NCBI GenBank assembly: GCA_028711205.1 | Contig: JAQTSP010000058.1 | Location: forward strand, 1 to 11,899 | Length of the DNA: 11,899 nt | From: Eubacteriales bacterium | GTDB lineage: Bacteria; Bacillota; Clostridia; Christensenellales; SZUA-584 | Direction: 5' to 3' | Shown: piece after piece, positions 1-6,064 of the stretch | Layout of the letters: the number at the start of each line of letters is the position of its first letter | Position numbering within the stretch: the first letter of the stretch is position 1 | Position numbers and translations under genes: made by a program | The notes under the pieces: generated by a model | What the model was told of the DNA's origin: nothing | The model's database searches: none | Seen by the model: only the letters and a program-made list of their open reading frames with translations

Positions 1-894
1 GCGATATACATTCCGGGGTTCATCGGCGCGGCGAATATGCTGTATATCGTAGTGGAAGCGAGTATTATCGGTATACTCGCAATCGGGATGACGTTTCTGC
101 TGCTTATCGGCTTATTCGATATGTCCACGGGTATGCAGGTTTCGCTGTGCGCACTGGTTTCAGTACTGACGATAAATCTGGGAATACTGCCCTGTATCCT
201 GATCGCTTTAGCAACAGGTCTACTCGTTGGTATTTTCAACGGGCTTGTGACAACAAAGCTTAATGTGAATGCATTTATTACAACGTTTGCGTCTATGGGG
301 ATATTAAAAGGCATTACGCTGGTCATATCAAATGGTCAATCCATTGCTGTCACCAATACGGATTTTAACCTTCTATATAACGCGGGCATATTGGGAATTC
401 CATGCCCGGTATTTGTATTTCTGGTATTGGCTGTATTGGCGCAACTGTTTTTAAGATACACAAAGACCGGATTTGAAATATTTGTGTGCGGCGGCAATAA
501 AGATATGGCAAAGCTTTCGGGCGTCAATACATCAAAAATAACCCAGCTATGTTTTTTGGTAATGAGCCTGTGCTGCGGCATTGTCGCAGTGCTGATGGCA
601 TCGAGAGTTAACGGTGCGTCCCCAACGCTGGGTGAAGATTATACGCTTTATGTAATTACAGCATGTGTGATTGGCGGAGTTGGATTCTCCGGAGGAGGAT
701 CCGGGAATATCGTCAATACTTTTCTTGGAGTATTGGCCATGCAGATTATCAACAACATCATGTATATGACGAATACCTATGGGTTTATACAAAGCCTGAT
801 TAACGGCATGGTACTGCTTGTCGTATTGGGTATAGCAAAATTTAGCGAACACTTAAGCCATGTCAGTATGAATAAAAAGGAATTAAGAATTTGA
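1..894 (+). CDS. Ribose-type ABC transporter permease (partial, 5' end outside window)
   Basis: Inner-membrane permease of a carbohydrate-uptake ABC importer of the RbsC/BPD_transp_2 family. It would form the translocation channel, fed by the lipoprotein encoded next and powered by an ATPase not seen here. The frame is open from base 1, and the first ATG at 37 lies within a region that aligns with the early part of RbsC, so the true start is probably upstream. Visible family signatures are the stretch GILAIGMTF followed by a helix and FDMSTG, matching the RbsC pattern G-[IL]-D-L-S-V-G, and the later VIGGVGFSGGGSG loop that resembles the conserved G-G-x-S-x-x-G-G-x-G segment. About eight hydrophobic segments alternate with short loops. 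The stop is at 892-894, and the substrate-binding protein gene starts 38 nt downstream, so the two are very likely co-transcribed. Family assignment is firm; the sugar is unknown. Confidence 0.9.
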   Translation, partial: AIYIPGFIGAANMLYIVVEASIIGILAIGMTFLLLIGLFDMSTGMQVSLCALVSVLTINLGILPCILIALATGLLVGIFNGLVTTKLNVNAFITTFASMGILKGITLVISNGQSIAVTNTDFNLLYNAGILGIPCPVFVFLVLAVLAQLFLRYTKTGFEIFVCGGNKDMAKLSGVNTSKITQLCFLVMSLCCGIVAVLMASRVNGASPTLGEDYTLYVITACVIGGVGFSGGGSGNIVNTFLGVLAMQIINNIMYMTNTYGFIQSLINGMVLLVVLGIAKFSEHLSHVSMNKKELRI

Positions 895-920
895 GGGTGG
901 TAATTAATAAAAACTTATTT

Positions 921-927
921 AAGGAGG
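921..927 (+). promoter_or_regulatory. Ribosome binding site of the substrate-binding protein
   Basis: A full AAGGAGG Shine-Dalgarno sequence sits 5 nt before the ATG at 933. It fixes the start within a longer open frame that begins near 891. Confidence 0.85.
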
Positions 928-932
928 AGAAC

Positions 933-1970
933 ATGAAAAAAGTATTTACATTAGTGTTATGTATTTTAGTGGCTGCAATAGCAGTGTGTGGATGTAGTTC
1001 GTCTACTACGGCTGATACGACATCGTCCTCGGAGGCAATTGAAACAACGGATGCAACTGAAGCAGACGCTTCGGAAGAGGCTACGGTATCTACCGATACG
1101 GATGATACAGCGCTTAAGATCGGGTTTTCCATCATTTGCACCGATGGATACTATGTGGTTGGTTTGATCAACAGATATGAAGAGTTGATCGAAGAATACG
1201 GGTACGACTCTGTTATACTGGACTGCCAGTTTGATACGGCCACACAGGTTACTCAGATAGACAATCTCATCGCGCAGGATGTGGATGTCATCATTGTAAT
1301 GCCCATCGATTCGCTGGCGCTGATAACCGAGATACAAAAAGCAAATGAAGCAGGTATCCCCGTATTTTGCGTTCATAGCAAAATAGATGAATCAGGCGAA
1401 GATTATATTATCGGCTTTGCAGGAAGTGATAGTGTCAAGCTTGGTGAAGGTGCCGGATCGCTGATGGAAGAAGCATTGGGCGGCGAAGGCAACGTGGTAA
1501 TAATGGGAGGATCTCCGGGATCTGATAATGCCAATTGCTTAACCGAGGGCTTTATGAGTCAGCTTTCTTCCGATATTACGATTTTAACAACAGTGGATAC
1601 CAACTGGGATAGATCTACTACGACTACGCTTATGGAAGACTTGCTCACGCAGTATGGAGATGACATTGATGGCGTTTGGGCGATGGATGACAATATAGCC
1701 ATAGGCGCCATCAATGCAATCGAAGCCGCGGGTTATACAGCTGGACAAGATATGGTAGTTGTCGGTATCAATGGGCAGTCAGAAGCATGGGATTATATCA
1801 AATCGGGAGCATTGTACGGCACCGTTATTCAGGATCCTGCGGCAAATATCGAATTAACTTTTGATATCATTCAGCAGTATCTGAATGGCGAGGAAGTTGA
1901 AAAGTACAACTATACCGGTTCGCCCACCGTCACCATCGACAACGTAAATGAGACGGATCCGGCATTCTAG
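933..1970 (+). CDS. Sugar ABC transporter substrate-binding lipoprotein
   Basis: Extracellular solute receptor of the ribose/xylose-type ABC importer (periplasmic-binding-protein type 1 fold, Peripla_BP_4-like), 345 aa. The ATG at 933 is preceded by AAGGAGG at 921-927; the open frame begins earlier, but those extra residues precede an obvious signal peptide. Residues 1-20 are a lipoprotein signal (MKK, hydrophobic core) ending in VCGC, so Cys21 is the probable lipidated residue. Residues 22-60 are a Ser/Thr/Asp/Glu-rich linker. The binding fold starts near residue 62 with KIGFSI, followed by DNLIAQDVDVIIVMP, IPVFCVHS, GEGNVVIMGG and the hinge-side IDGVWAMDDNIAIGA, all typical of ribose-binding-protein relatives. 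It follows the permease directly. The usual gene order in such operons (SBP, ATPase, permease) is altered, since the SBP is last here. The ligand could be a pentose, hexose, polyol or cyclitol. Confidence 0.93.
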   Translation: MKKVFTLVLCILVAAIAVCGCSSSTTADTTSSSEAIETTDATEADASEEATVSTDTDDTALKIGFSIICTDGYYVVGLINRYEELIEEYGYDSVILDCQFDTATQVTQIDNLIAQDVDVIIVMPIDSLALITEIQKANEAGIPVFCVHSKIDESGEDYIIGFAGSDSVKLGEGAGSLMEEALGGEGNVVIMGGSPGSDNANCLTEGFMSQLSSDITILTTVDTNWDRSTTTTLMEDLLTQYGDDIDGVWAMDDNIAIGAINAIEAAGYTAGQDMVVVGINGQSEAWDYIKSGALYGTVIQDPAANIELTFDIIQQYLNGEEVEKYNYTGSPTVTIDNVNETDPAF

Positions 1971-2128
1971 TTTGAGTGACCTTAATTAGTCATTAGTTGT
2001 TATGTTGATTATCGCCCTCAATTACGTTACAATATTATAACTAATTATAATTTAAATAGTAAAAATTGACAAGGGTTTTTGAGAAATCATTTATTACAAT
2101 AACAAAACATACTTTTATGAGGGGAAAT
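1971..2128. other. AT-rich intergenic region before the LacI-type gene
   Basis: This 158-bp gap separates the transporter genes from the regulator gene. It is strongly AT-rich. It contains a short dyad, TGAC (1977-1980) and GTCA (1989-1992), just after the transporter stop, and the repeated hexamer TTATAA around 2036-2050. No convincing intrinsic terminator was seen, so read-through from the transporter genes into the regulator is possible. The only well-formed signal is the promoter at 2066-2095. Confidence 0.5.
2066..2095 (+). promoter_or_regulatory. Candidate sigma-A promoter for the LacI-type gene
   Basis: A perfect -35 box TTGACA lies at 2066-2071, followed after 18 bp by TTTATT at 2090-2095 (4 of 6 matches to TATAAT). 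Transcription would begin near 2102, about 27 nt before the ATG at 2129. This also argues against the longer open frame that begins at the -35 box itself. Confidence 0.55.
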
Positions 2129-3181
2129 ATGGATAACGAACGGGTTACGATAAAAGAAATATCGGAAAAGCTGAACATGTCGCCGACGTCGGTATCAAGG
2201 GCCTTGACCGGAAAAAAGAAGATTAGCGATGAGAAAAGGGCGCTTGTCATTCAAACGGCGAAGGAAATGGGCTACAAGCCCAATAGCTTGGCACGAGCCT
2301 TTGTCAAGAACGGTATTAACATCGGAGTAATTCTTGCTGAAGAACCATTTGAATATACAACGTATCTTAAGAAAGGCGTGGAGAAGGCTGCCGGTGAGCT
2401 ATCCGATTTCAAGGTGAAATGCTCCTTCCATTTTTTCCACGATAACCTTGCTATGGATGAGATAAATGCCGCTTTGCAAGTAGTATATAATGGCAATTTT
2501 GACGGGCTCATATTTGCGCCGGCATTTGGCTATTCCGCTTACTATCAGACGGTTTATGATATTGCCAATAAAAAGAATATACCCATTCTGTTTATTGCTC
2601 AAACCATGGGTGATATCAAAGGGATTGCCTGTATTAAGACTGATGCAAGGGTTATGGGCAAAATGGCCGCAGAATTTCTTTCAATTTGCCTGCCCAAAGG
2701 CAGTGCGGTCGCCGTGATTACGACCAATAAGGATTTTGAGCACCATTCTGAGATATTGAAGGCGTTCAGCGCTGCGGTTGCAGAGGAAAACCATCTTGAA
2801 ATCAAGAAAGTGGTGGAGAACCAGGACAGCAAACAGGTTTCCTATTTGCTGACCGAGCAGCTGGTCCAATCCATACCGGATATCAAAGGTATCTATGTAA
2901 CTTCCTACAACTCTGTATCGGTATGCAAGTGTCTTGAAAACCTTGGTATGGCAAAAGATATTGTTGTGATTGGACACGATCTTTATCCCGAGCTTGCGCA
3001 TTACCTGGAGAACGGGAATCTTAAGGCGACGTTATTTCAGGACCCGCTCAATCAGGGGAAGATGGCGGTTCATACGATGTACAATTATTTGATAAAGAAG
3101 AAGGCCGTTTTGGGTGACGTTATTATCAAACCGCAACTGATTCTGAAAAGCAACATGGAGAGTTACGACAAAGAATATTAG
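2129..3181 (+). CDS. LacI-family transcriptional regulator
   Basis: A ligand-responsive DNA-binding regulator of 350 aa, the normal length for the LacI/GalR family. The start at 2129 is chosen because GAGGGG at 2119-2124 is well spaced and because the protein then begins, as in family members, a few residues before the helix-turn-helix. Residues 7-26 read TIKEISEKLNMSPTSVSRAL, the canonical N-terminal HTH, followed by GKKKIS and the third helix ending in GYKPN at 48-52. The hinge helix SLARAF is at 53-58, and the effector domain begins near residue 63 with NIGVILAE. The C-terminal part has IVVIGHD and ATLFQDP, which correspond to the ligand-binding and dimer face of the sugar-binding-protein-like fold. 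It lies between the transporter genes and the enzyme operon, so it is the likely local repressor or activator of one or both. The inducer is unknown. Confidence 0.93.
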   Translation: MDNERVTIKEISEKLNMSPTSVSRALTGKKKISDEKRALVIQTAKEMGYKPNSLARAFVKNGINIGVILAEEPFEYTTYLKKGVEKAAGELSDFKVKCSFHFFHDNLAMDEINAALQVVYNGNFDGLIFAPAFGYSAYYQTVYDIANKKNIPILFIAQTMGDIKGIACIKTDARVMGKMAAEFLSICLPKGSAVAVITTNKDFEHHSEILKAFSAAVAEENHLEIKKVVENQDSKQVSYLLTEQLVQSIPDIKGIYVTSYNSVSVCKCLENLGMAKDIVVIGHDLYPELAHYLENGNLKATLFQDPLNQGKMAVHTMYNYLIKKKAVLGDVIIKPQLILKSNMESYDKEY

Positions 3182-3263
3182 AGAGACAATAACCGATAAG
3201 CAGCCTAAAACTGATGCAACCTACAAACAGGCTGCGAGAATAAAAAACATAATATTAAAATGA

Positions 3264-3342
3264 TTTTAGCCTACTGAAAAAATGCAATTGCGTGTCGGCG
3301 CTATTTAGTTTATGCAAAATTGTATTTTTCAGCAGACTAAAA
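3264..3342. repeat. Large imperfect palindrome (possible MITE or transposon-end remnant)
   Basis: The left arm begins TTTTAGCCTACTGAAAAA (3264-3281) and the right arm ends TTTTTCAGCAGACTAAAA (3325-3342). The outer 18 positions pair with only two mismatches. Pairing continues inward through TGCAATT (3283-3289), or alternatively TTGCGT (3288-3293) against ATGCAA (3312-3317), leaving a loop of roughly 18 nt. The two arm mismatches are C/A and A/C on the + strand but become G-U wobbles if the - strand is transcribed. No clear target-site duplication flanks the arms. It could be a miniature inverted-repeat element, an insertion-sequence end pair, or a structured RNA. Confidence 0.6.
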
Positions 3343-3413
3343 CCGGTGGGGAACAATAAAGGAATCCTGTGGCCAAATGCGAAAAAGCACGCAGTAGGGT
3401 GTTTGAGAACGAT

Positions 3414-3419
3414 TATAAT
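3414..3419 (+). promoter_or_regulatory. Candidate -10 box upstream of the enzyme operon
   Basis: A perfect TATAAT hexamer at 3414-3419. No good -35 box is present at 16-18 bp upstream (GCAGTA at the 17-bp position). If used, it would start a leader of about 155 nt with the dyad at 3466-3481 downstream of the start point. An alternative -10, TATATT at 3486-3491, would place that dyad in the spacer. Confidence 0.3.
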
Positions 3420-3465
3420 AGAATTAAAATATTAGAGGTAGGGCTGTTCAAGGTTAAACCACATG

Positions 3466-3481
3466 TATGCAGCGATGCATA
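3466..3481. promoter_or_regulatory. Candidate LacI-family operator
   Basis: The sequence TATGCAGCGATGCATA is an inverted repeat of TATGCA and TGCATA around the tetramer GCGA, so the centre of symmetry is a CpG step. LacI-family operators are typically 14-20 bp dyads with a central CG. Its position, 101 bp before the dehydrogenase start and downstream of a LacI-type gene, makes it the best candidate site for that regulator. No second copy was found in the window, so the assignment is inference. Confidence 0.4.
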
Positions 3482-3568
3482 GAGGTATATTATATGCTGC
3501 CGGATCATACAAATTCGGAAGCCAAGGCAGAGAGTAGGAATAAGCAGAGATAAATTAATCAATACTTC

Positions 3569-3575
3569 AAGGAGG
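3569..3575 (+). promoter_or_regulatory. Ribosome binding site of the SDR gene
   Basis: AAGGAGG lies 7 nt before the ATG at 3583, a near-ideal Shine-Dalgarno sequence that fixes the start of the first gene of the enzyme operon. Confidence 0.85.
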
Positions 3576-3582
3576 TTTTCAA

Positions 3583-4368
3583 ATGAAAATAGATTTATCA
3601 GGTCAGGTCGCTATTGTAACCGGAGCATACGGAGGAATTGGCGAAGCGATGTGCCGGAAATATATCAAAGCCGGCGCAATTGTTGTTGCAGTGGGACGGG
3701 ATGTACAAAAAGGGAAAGCCCTTGAACAGCAATTGAAGGAAGAAGGGGGCGATATAAAATTTATTCAGGGCGACGTATCGATTAAAGAAGCGATGGTGGA
3801 AATGTGCGCCAAAGCGGTGGAAGCCTATGGAAAAATCGATATTCTGGTCAATAACGCTGGCGTCAATGTGGGACCGGGAGACAGAAAATACATCCATGAG
3901 TTCAGCGACGAACAGTGGCACCGCATTATCAACATTGATTTAAACGGCGTCTATTACTGCTCAAAACCTGTCATCAAAGAAATGATCAAACACGGTAAAG
4001 GAAAAATAATCAATATCAGCTCGGTCGTAGGGCAGGTTCCGTTCAGAAACCAGTGCGCATTTACCGCTGCAAAAGCGGGCGTAATCAACCTGACAAAGGC
4101 GATGGCCATTGAGCTTGCGGATTTCAACATACAGGTTAACTGTATCTGCCCCGGTTCTACAATGGTACCCGGGCTTAAGGATCTATTTTATAACGATGAA
4201 AAAACGGCGGAAAGAATGTTGTCTCATATTCCGATGCACAGAACCGGCGAGCCGGACGAGATAGCAGGCGCCACGATATTTTTATCGTCCGATGAGGCAA
4301 GCTATATTACCGGGAATATCATGACCATCGACGGCGGGTGGATCGCTGGTTACGCACGGGATTTTTAA
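3583..4368 (+). CDS. Short-chain dehydrogenase/reductase homologue with Phe at the catalytic Tyr position
   Basis: A classical short-chain dehydrogenase/reductase fold of 261 aa, the usual length. The cofactor motif TGAYGGIG is at 13-20, the adenine-contacting Asp at D64, and the NNAG motif at 90-93. The active-site Ser is S147 (NISS), and 13 residues later, where YxxxK is expected, the sequence is F160-T-A-A-K164. The codon at 4060-4062 is TTT, so the catalytic tyrosine is absent. The usual tetrad Asn (as in N-L-x-G) also appears as D119 in IDLNG. The C-terminal part keeps the family pattern: NCICPGSTMVP, HRTGEPDEIAGATIFLSSDEASYITGN split across 225-251, and a terminal DGG. It is first in an operon with the cupin gene 52 nt downstream. 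Close relatives include gluconate, sorbitol and 3-oxoacyl reductases. Without Tyr, redox activity is doubtful; it might bind ligand, isomerise, or use another acid. Confidence 0.88.
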   Translation: MKIDLSGQVAIVTGAYGGIGEAMCRKYIKAGAIVVAVGRDVQKGKALEQQLKEEGGDIKFIQGDVSIKEAMVEMCAKAVEAYGKIDILVNNAGVNVGPGDRKYIHEFSDEQWHRIINIDLNGVYYCSKPVIKEMIKHGKGKIINISSVVGQVPFRNQCAFTAAKAGVINLTKAMAIELADFNIQVNCICPGSTMVPGLKDLFYNDEKTAERMLSHIPMHRTGEPDEIAGATIFLSSDEASYITGNIMTIDGGWIAGYARDF

Positions 4369-4406
4369 GACTAGGAAATTATGTATAAATTAATAAAAAT
4401 TAAATT

Positions 4407-4413
4407 GGGAGGG
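4407..4413 (+). promoter_or_regulatory. Ribosome binding site of the cupin gene
   Basis: GGGAGGG lies 7 nt before the ATG at 4421, supporting that start and independent translation of the second operon gene. Confidence 0.75.
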
Positions 4414-4420
4414 ATAAAAA

Positions 4421-4831
4421 ATGGCGGAATGGAAACTTATTAATGCGGAAAATGTAAAACCTTTTTGTTTGGGAGAGGTTTATAGCTCAAAGCTGCTAAC
4501 CGGAGATGAAATGGCGGGACGGCAGGTTATCAATATTAACGAAGGTACGCTTGCTGCGGGCGCGCGGACAAGCGGGGCTGCACACGAAAAAACCGAGATA
4601 TATTATATTGTCAAGGGGAGCGGCGATGTGTGGCTGGATAATGATTGTGTTCATGTCAAGCCGGGAGATATTATCATCATACCGCCGGATGTATTTCATT
4701 GGATCGACAACCGGATGAACGATGAACCGTTTGTATTGTTTACACTTTGGCCGAGGCAGGAGGACAATGGGGTCTATCAAGTGCGCCTTAAGGCATGGGG
4801 TAAGTCGATGAAGACCATTGATGAAGAATAA
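4421..4831 (+). CDS. Small single-domain cupin protein
   Basis: A 136-aa protein with one cupin beta-barrel, probably cytoplasmic. Cupin motif 1 is seen as G47...A53-A54-H55-E56-K57-T58-E59-I-Y-Y-I-V-K-G66, and motif 2 as G82-D83-x4-P88-P89-D-V-F-H93-W-I-D-N97. The possible metal ligands are therefore H55, E59 and H93. The first histidine of the usual HxH pair is Ala (A53), so the site is incomplete relative to canonical cupins. Small cupins in sugar loci serve as isomerases, dioxygenases or lyases, or as metal or ligand-binding helpers; the sequence does not decide between these. The gene lies 52 nt after the dehydrogenase and 29 nt before the UroD-like gene, so it is part of the same operon. 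Fold assignment is firm, function unknown. Confidence 0.85.
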   Translation: MAEWKLINAENVKPFCLGEVYSSKLLTGDEMAGRQVININEGTLAAGARTSGAAHEKTEIYYIVKGSGDVWLDNDCVHVKPGDIIIIPPDVFHWIDNRMNDEPFVLFTLWPRQEDNGVYQVRLKAWGKSMKTIDEE

Positions 4832-4860
4832 AGAAAAACTTTTCTTATGGAGTGTGCTTT

Positions 4861-6033
4861 ATGGAAGAATTAAAAACTTTGTTGGAGAAATACGTTAATA
4901 TCGTATACTCGAAGCAGAATCAGGAGAATAAAAAGTATTGGGAAAATGCAGACGAGCCGTTTTTGGCAGAAAGATGGCGCGGCCGTTCGCTGAGAAAGGA
5001 GAACACACCGTTTACCATGGCGATGGACATATCAGGATATTCAAAAGTGCTTGATATTGATTGCCTGGCTTATTATGCCAAACCTGAAATACAGTTAAAA
5101 GAACAGCTTCGGTATGCCATATGGGAATATGAGAATTTGAAATGTCACCGAGCGTTTGATAATACCGCTTTCGTGTCCTTCGGCACCGCGCTGGAAGCAA
5201 GCTTTTTTGGCGCGAAAATTCATTTTCTGCCCGGACAGGCGCCATGGTTTGATGAGAGAGAGCCGATATTCAAAGACAAGGCGGATCTTTTGAAGCTCAA
5301 GCCATTTGATTTTTACAACAGCGGCCTTTGCGGAAGAGCGCATTATTTCTATGAGACCATGAAGAAACTGACGGAAGGCTATGATATCAATGTGATGTTT
5401 CCCATCACGCTGCGGTCCCCGTTTTCCATCGCGATCATGCTGCGCGGTTTTGAGAATTTGCTGGTGGATATATACGAAGACCCGGAATTCTTTGACGACA
5501 TACTGACAACCATTGCGGGGTACTTAAAAGAGTATGCAAAAGCCAGGGCGAAATTCTTGAATGAACCGATGCCAAAATTTATGCTTTGCAACGACGAGAT
5601 TTCCACGCCGACGCTGTCGGACCGTCTTTACAGGGAGAAGGTACTGCCAATCGAACGGGATCTGGCCGTATTTGCGGGAGGCGTAAGATATTGGCACAGC
5701 TGCGGTGTGACAACAGATTTCTATGAATCCATCGCGTCAATCCCGGGGCTGCAGATGATGCATATTGGGCCGTGGTCCGATGTCAAAAAAGCCGCGGAAG
5801 TGTTTTCCAAAAAAGATATTGCGATCGAAATATGCCTTAATTCCGTTGCGGACATTTATGAAGGAAACGAGGATGAGATGCGGGCCAAGCTTTTGTCCAT
5901 CAAGGAAGCATGTGACGGGAAAGTAAGGTATCAGGTACGTGCGGACGGGTTTGCGGTGCTGAACTCCGTCGAATTTACGATGGAAAAGATAAGGCAGTGG
6001 AACAAGGTGGCGCTGGAGGTATTCCCGGGATAA
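4861..6033 (+). CDS. Uroporphyrinogen decarboxylase-family protein (corrinoid methyltransferase-like)
   Basis: A 390-aa protein of the URO-D superfamily, the TIM-barrel group that includes both heme-pathway HemE and the zinc-dependent methyltransferases MtaA, MtbA and CmuA. The start at 4861 is preferred over an in-frame GTG at 4852, because GGAG at 4849-4852 is correctly spaced for the ATG and would overlap the GTG. The YWHSCG motif (H279, C281) matches the H-x-C zinc-binding motif of the methyltransferase branch. The third ligand, normally a Cys about 77 residues later in a G-C turn, is not visible; the corresponding stretch reads RYQVRADGF, so an Asp (D362) may sit there. The context is catabolic, with no other heme genes, which argues against HemE. 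No corrinoid-binding partner is encoded in view. Many such proteins in gut Clostridia are uncharacterised; a role in demethylation of a methoxylated substrate is a hypothesis only. Confidence 0.78.
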   Translation: MEELKTLLEKYVNIVYSKQNQENKKYWENADEPFLAERWRGRSLRKENTPFTMAMDISGYSKVLDIDCLAYYAKPEIQLKEQLRYAIWEYENLKCHRAFDNTAFVSFGTALEASFFGAKIHFLPGQAPWFDEREPIFKDKADLLKLKPFDFYNSGLCGRAHYFYETMKKLTEGYDINVMFPITLRSPFSIAIMLRGFENLLVDIYEDPEFFDDILTTIAGYLKEYAKARAKFLNEPMPKFMLCNDEISTPTLSDRLYREKVLPIERDLAVFAGGVRYWHSCGVTTDFYESIASIPGLQMMHIGPWSDVKKAAEVFSKKDIAIEICLNSVADIYEGNEDEMRAKLLSIKEACDGKVRYQVRADGFAVLNSVEFTMEKIRQWNKVALEVFPG

Positions 6034-6064
6034 GTTGCGGATATATTTTAAGGAAATAAATGAT

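Larger units (their letters stand above)
3182..3582. other. 401-bp intergenic region with palindrome and operator-like sites
   Basis: There is no credible protein-coding gene here. In order, it holds a 6-bp inverted repeat CAGCCT (3201-3206) and AGGCTG (3229-3234) without a T-run, a large imperfect palindrome (3264-3342), a TATAAT box at 3414-3419, the odd palindrome GGTTAAACC at 3452-3460, an operator-like dyad at 3466-3481, a TATATT box at 3486-3491, and the Shine-Dalgarno of the dehydrogenase gene at 3569-3575. The length suggests a long leader, a regulated promoter region, or insertion of a small repeat element. Confidence 0.7.

Noticed and set aside
3201..3234. Inverted repeat CAGCCT/AGGCTG after the LacI-type gene as an intrinsic terminator
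   Set aside because: The stem is only 6 bp with a 22-nt loop and no T-run follows.
4861..6033. Assignment of the UroD-family gene as heme-pathway hemE
   Set aside because: It has the H-x-C motif of the methyltransferase branch and sits in a catabolic operon with no other heme genes.
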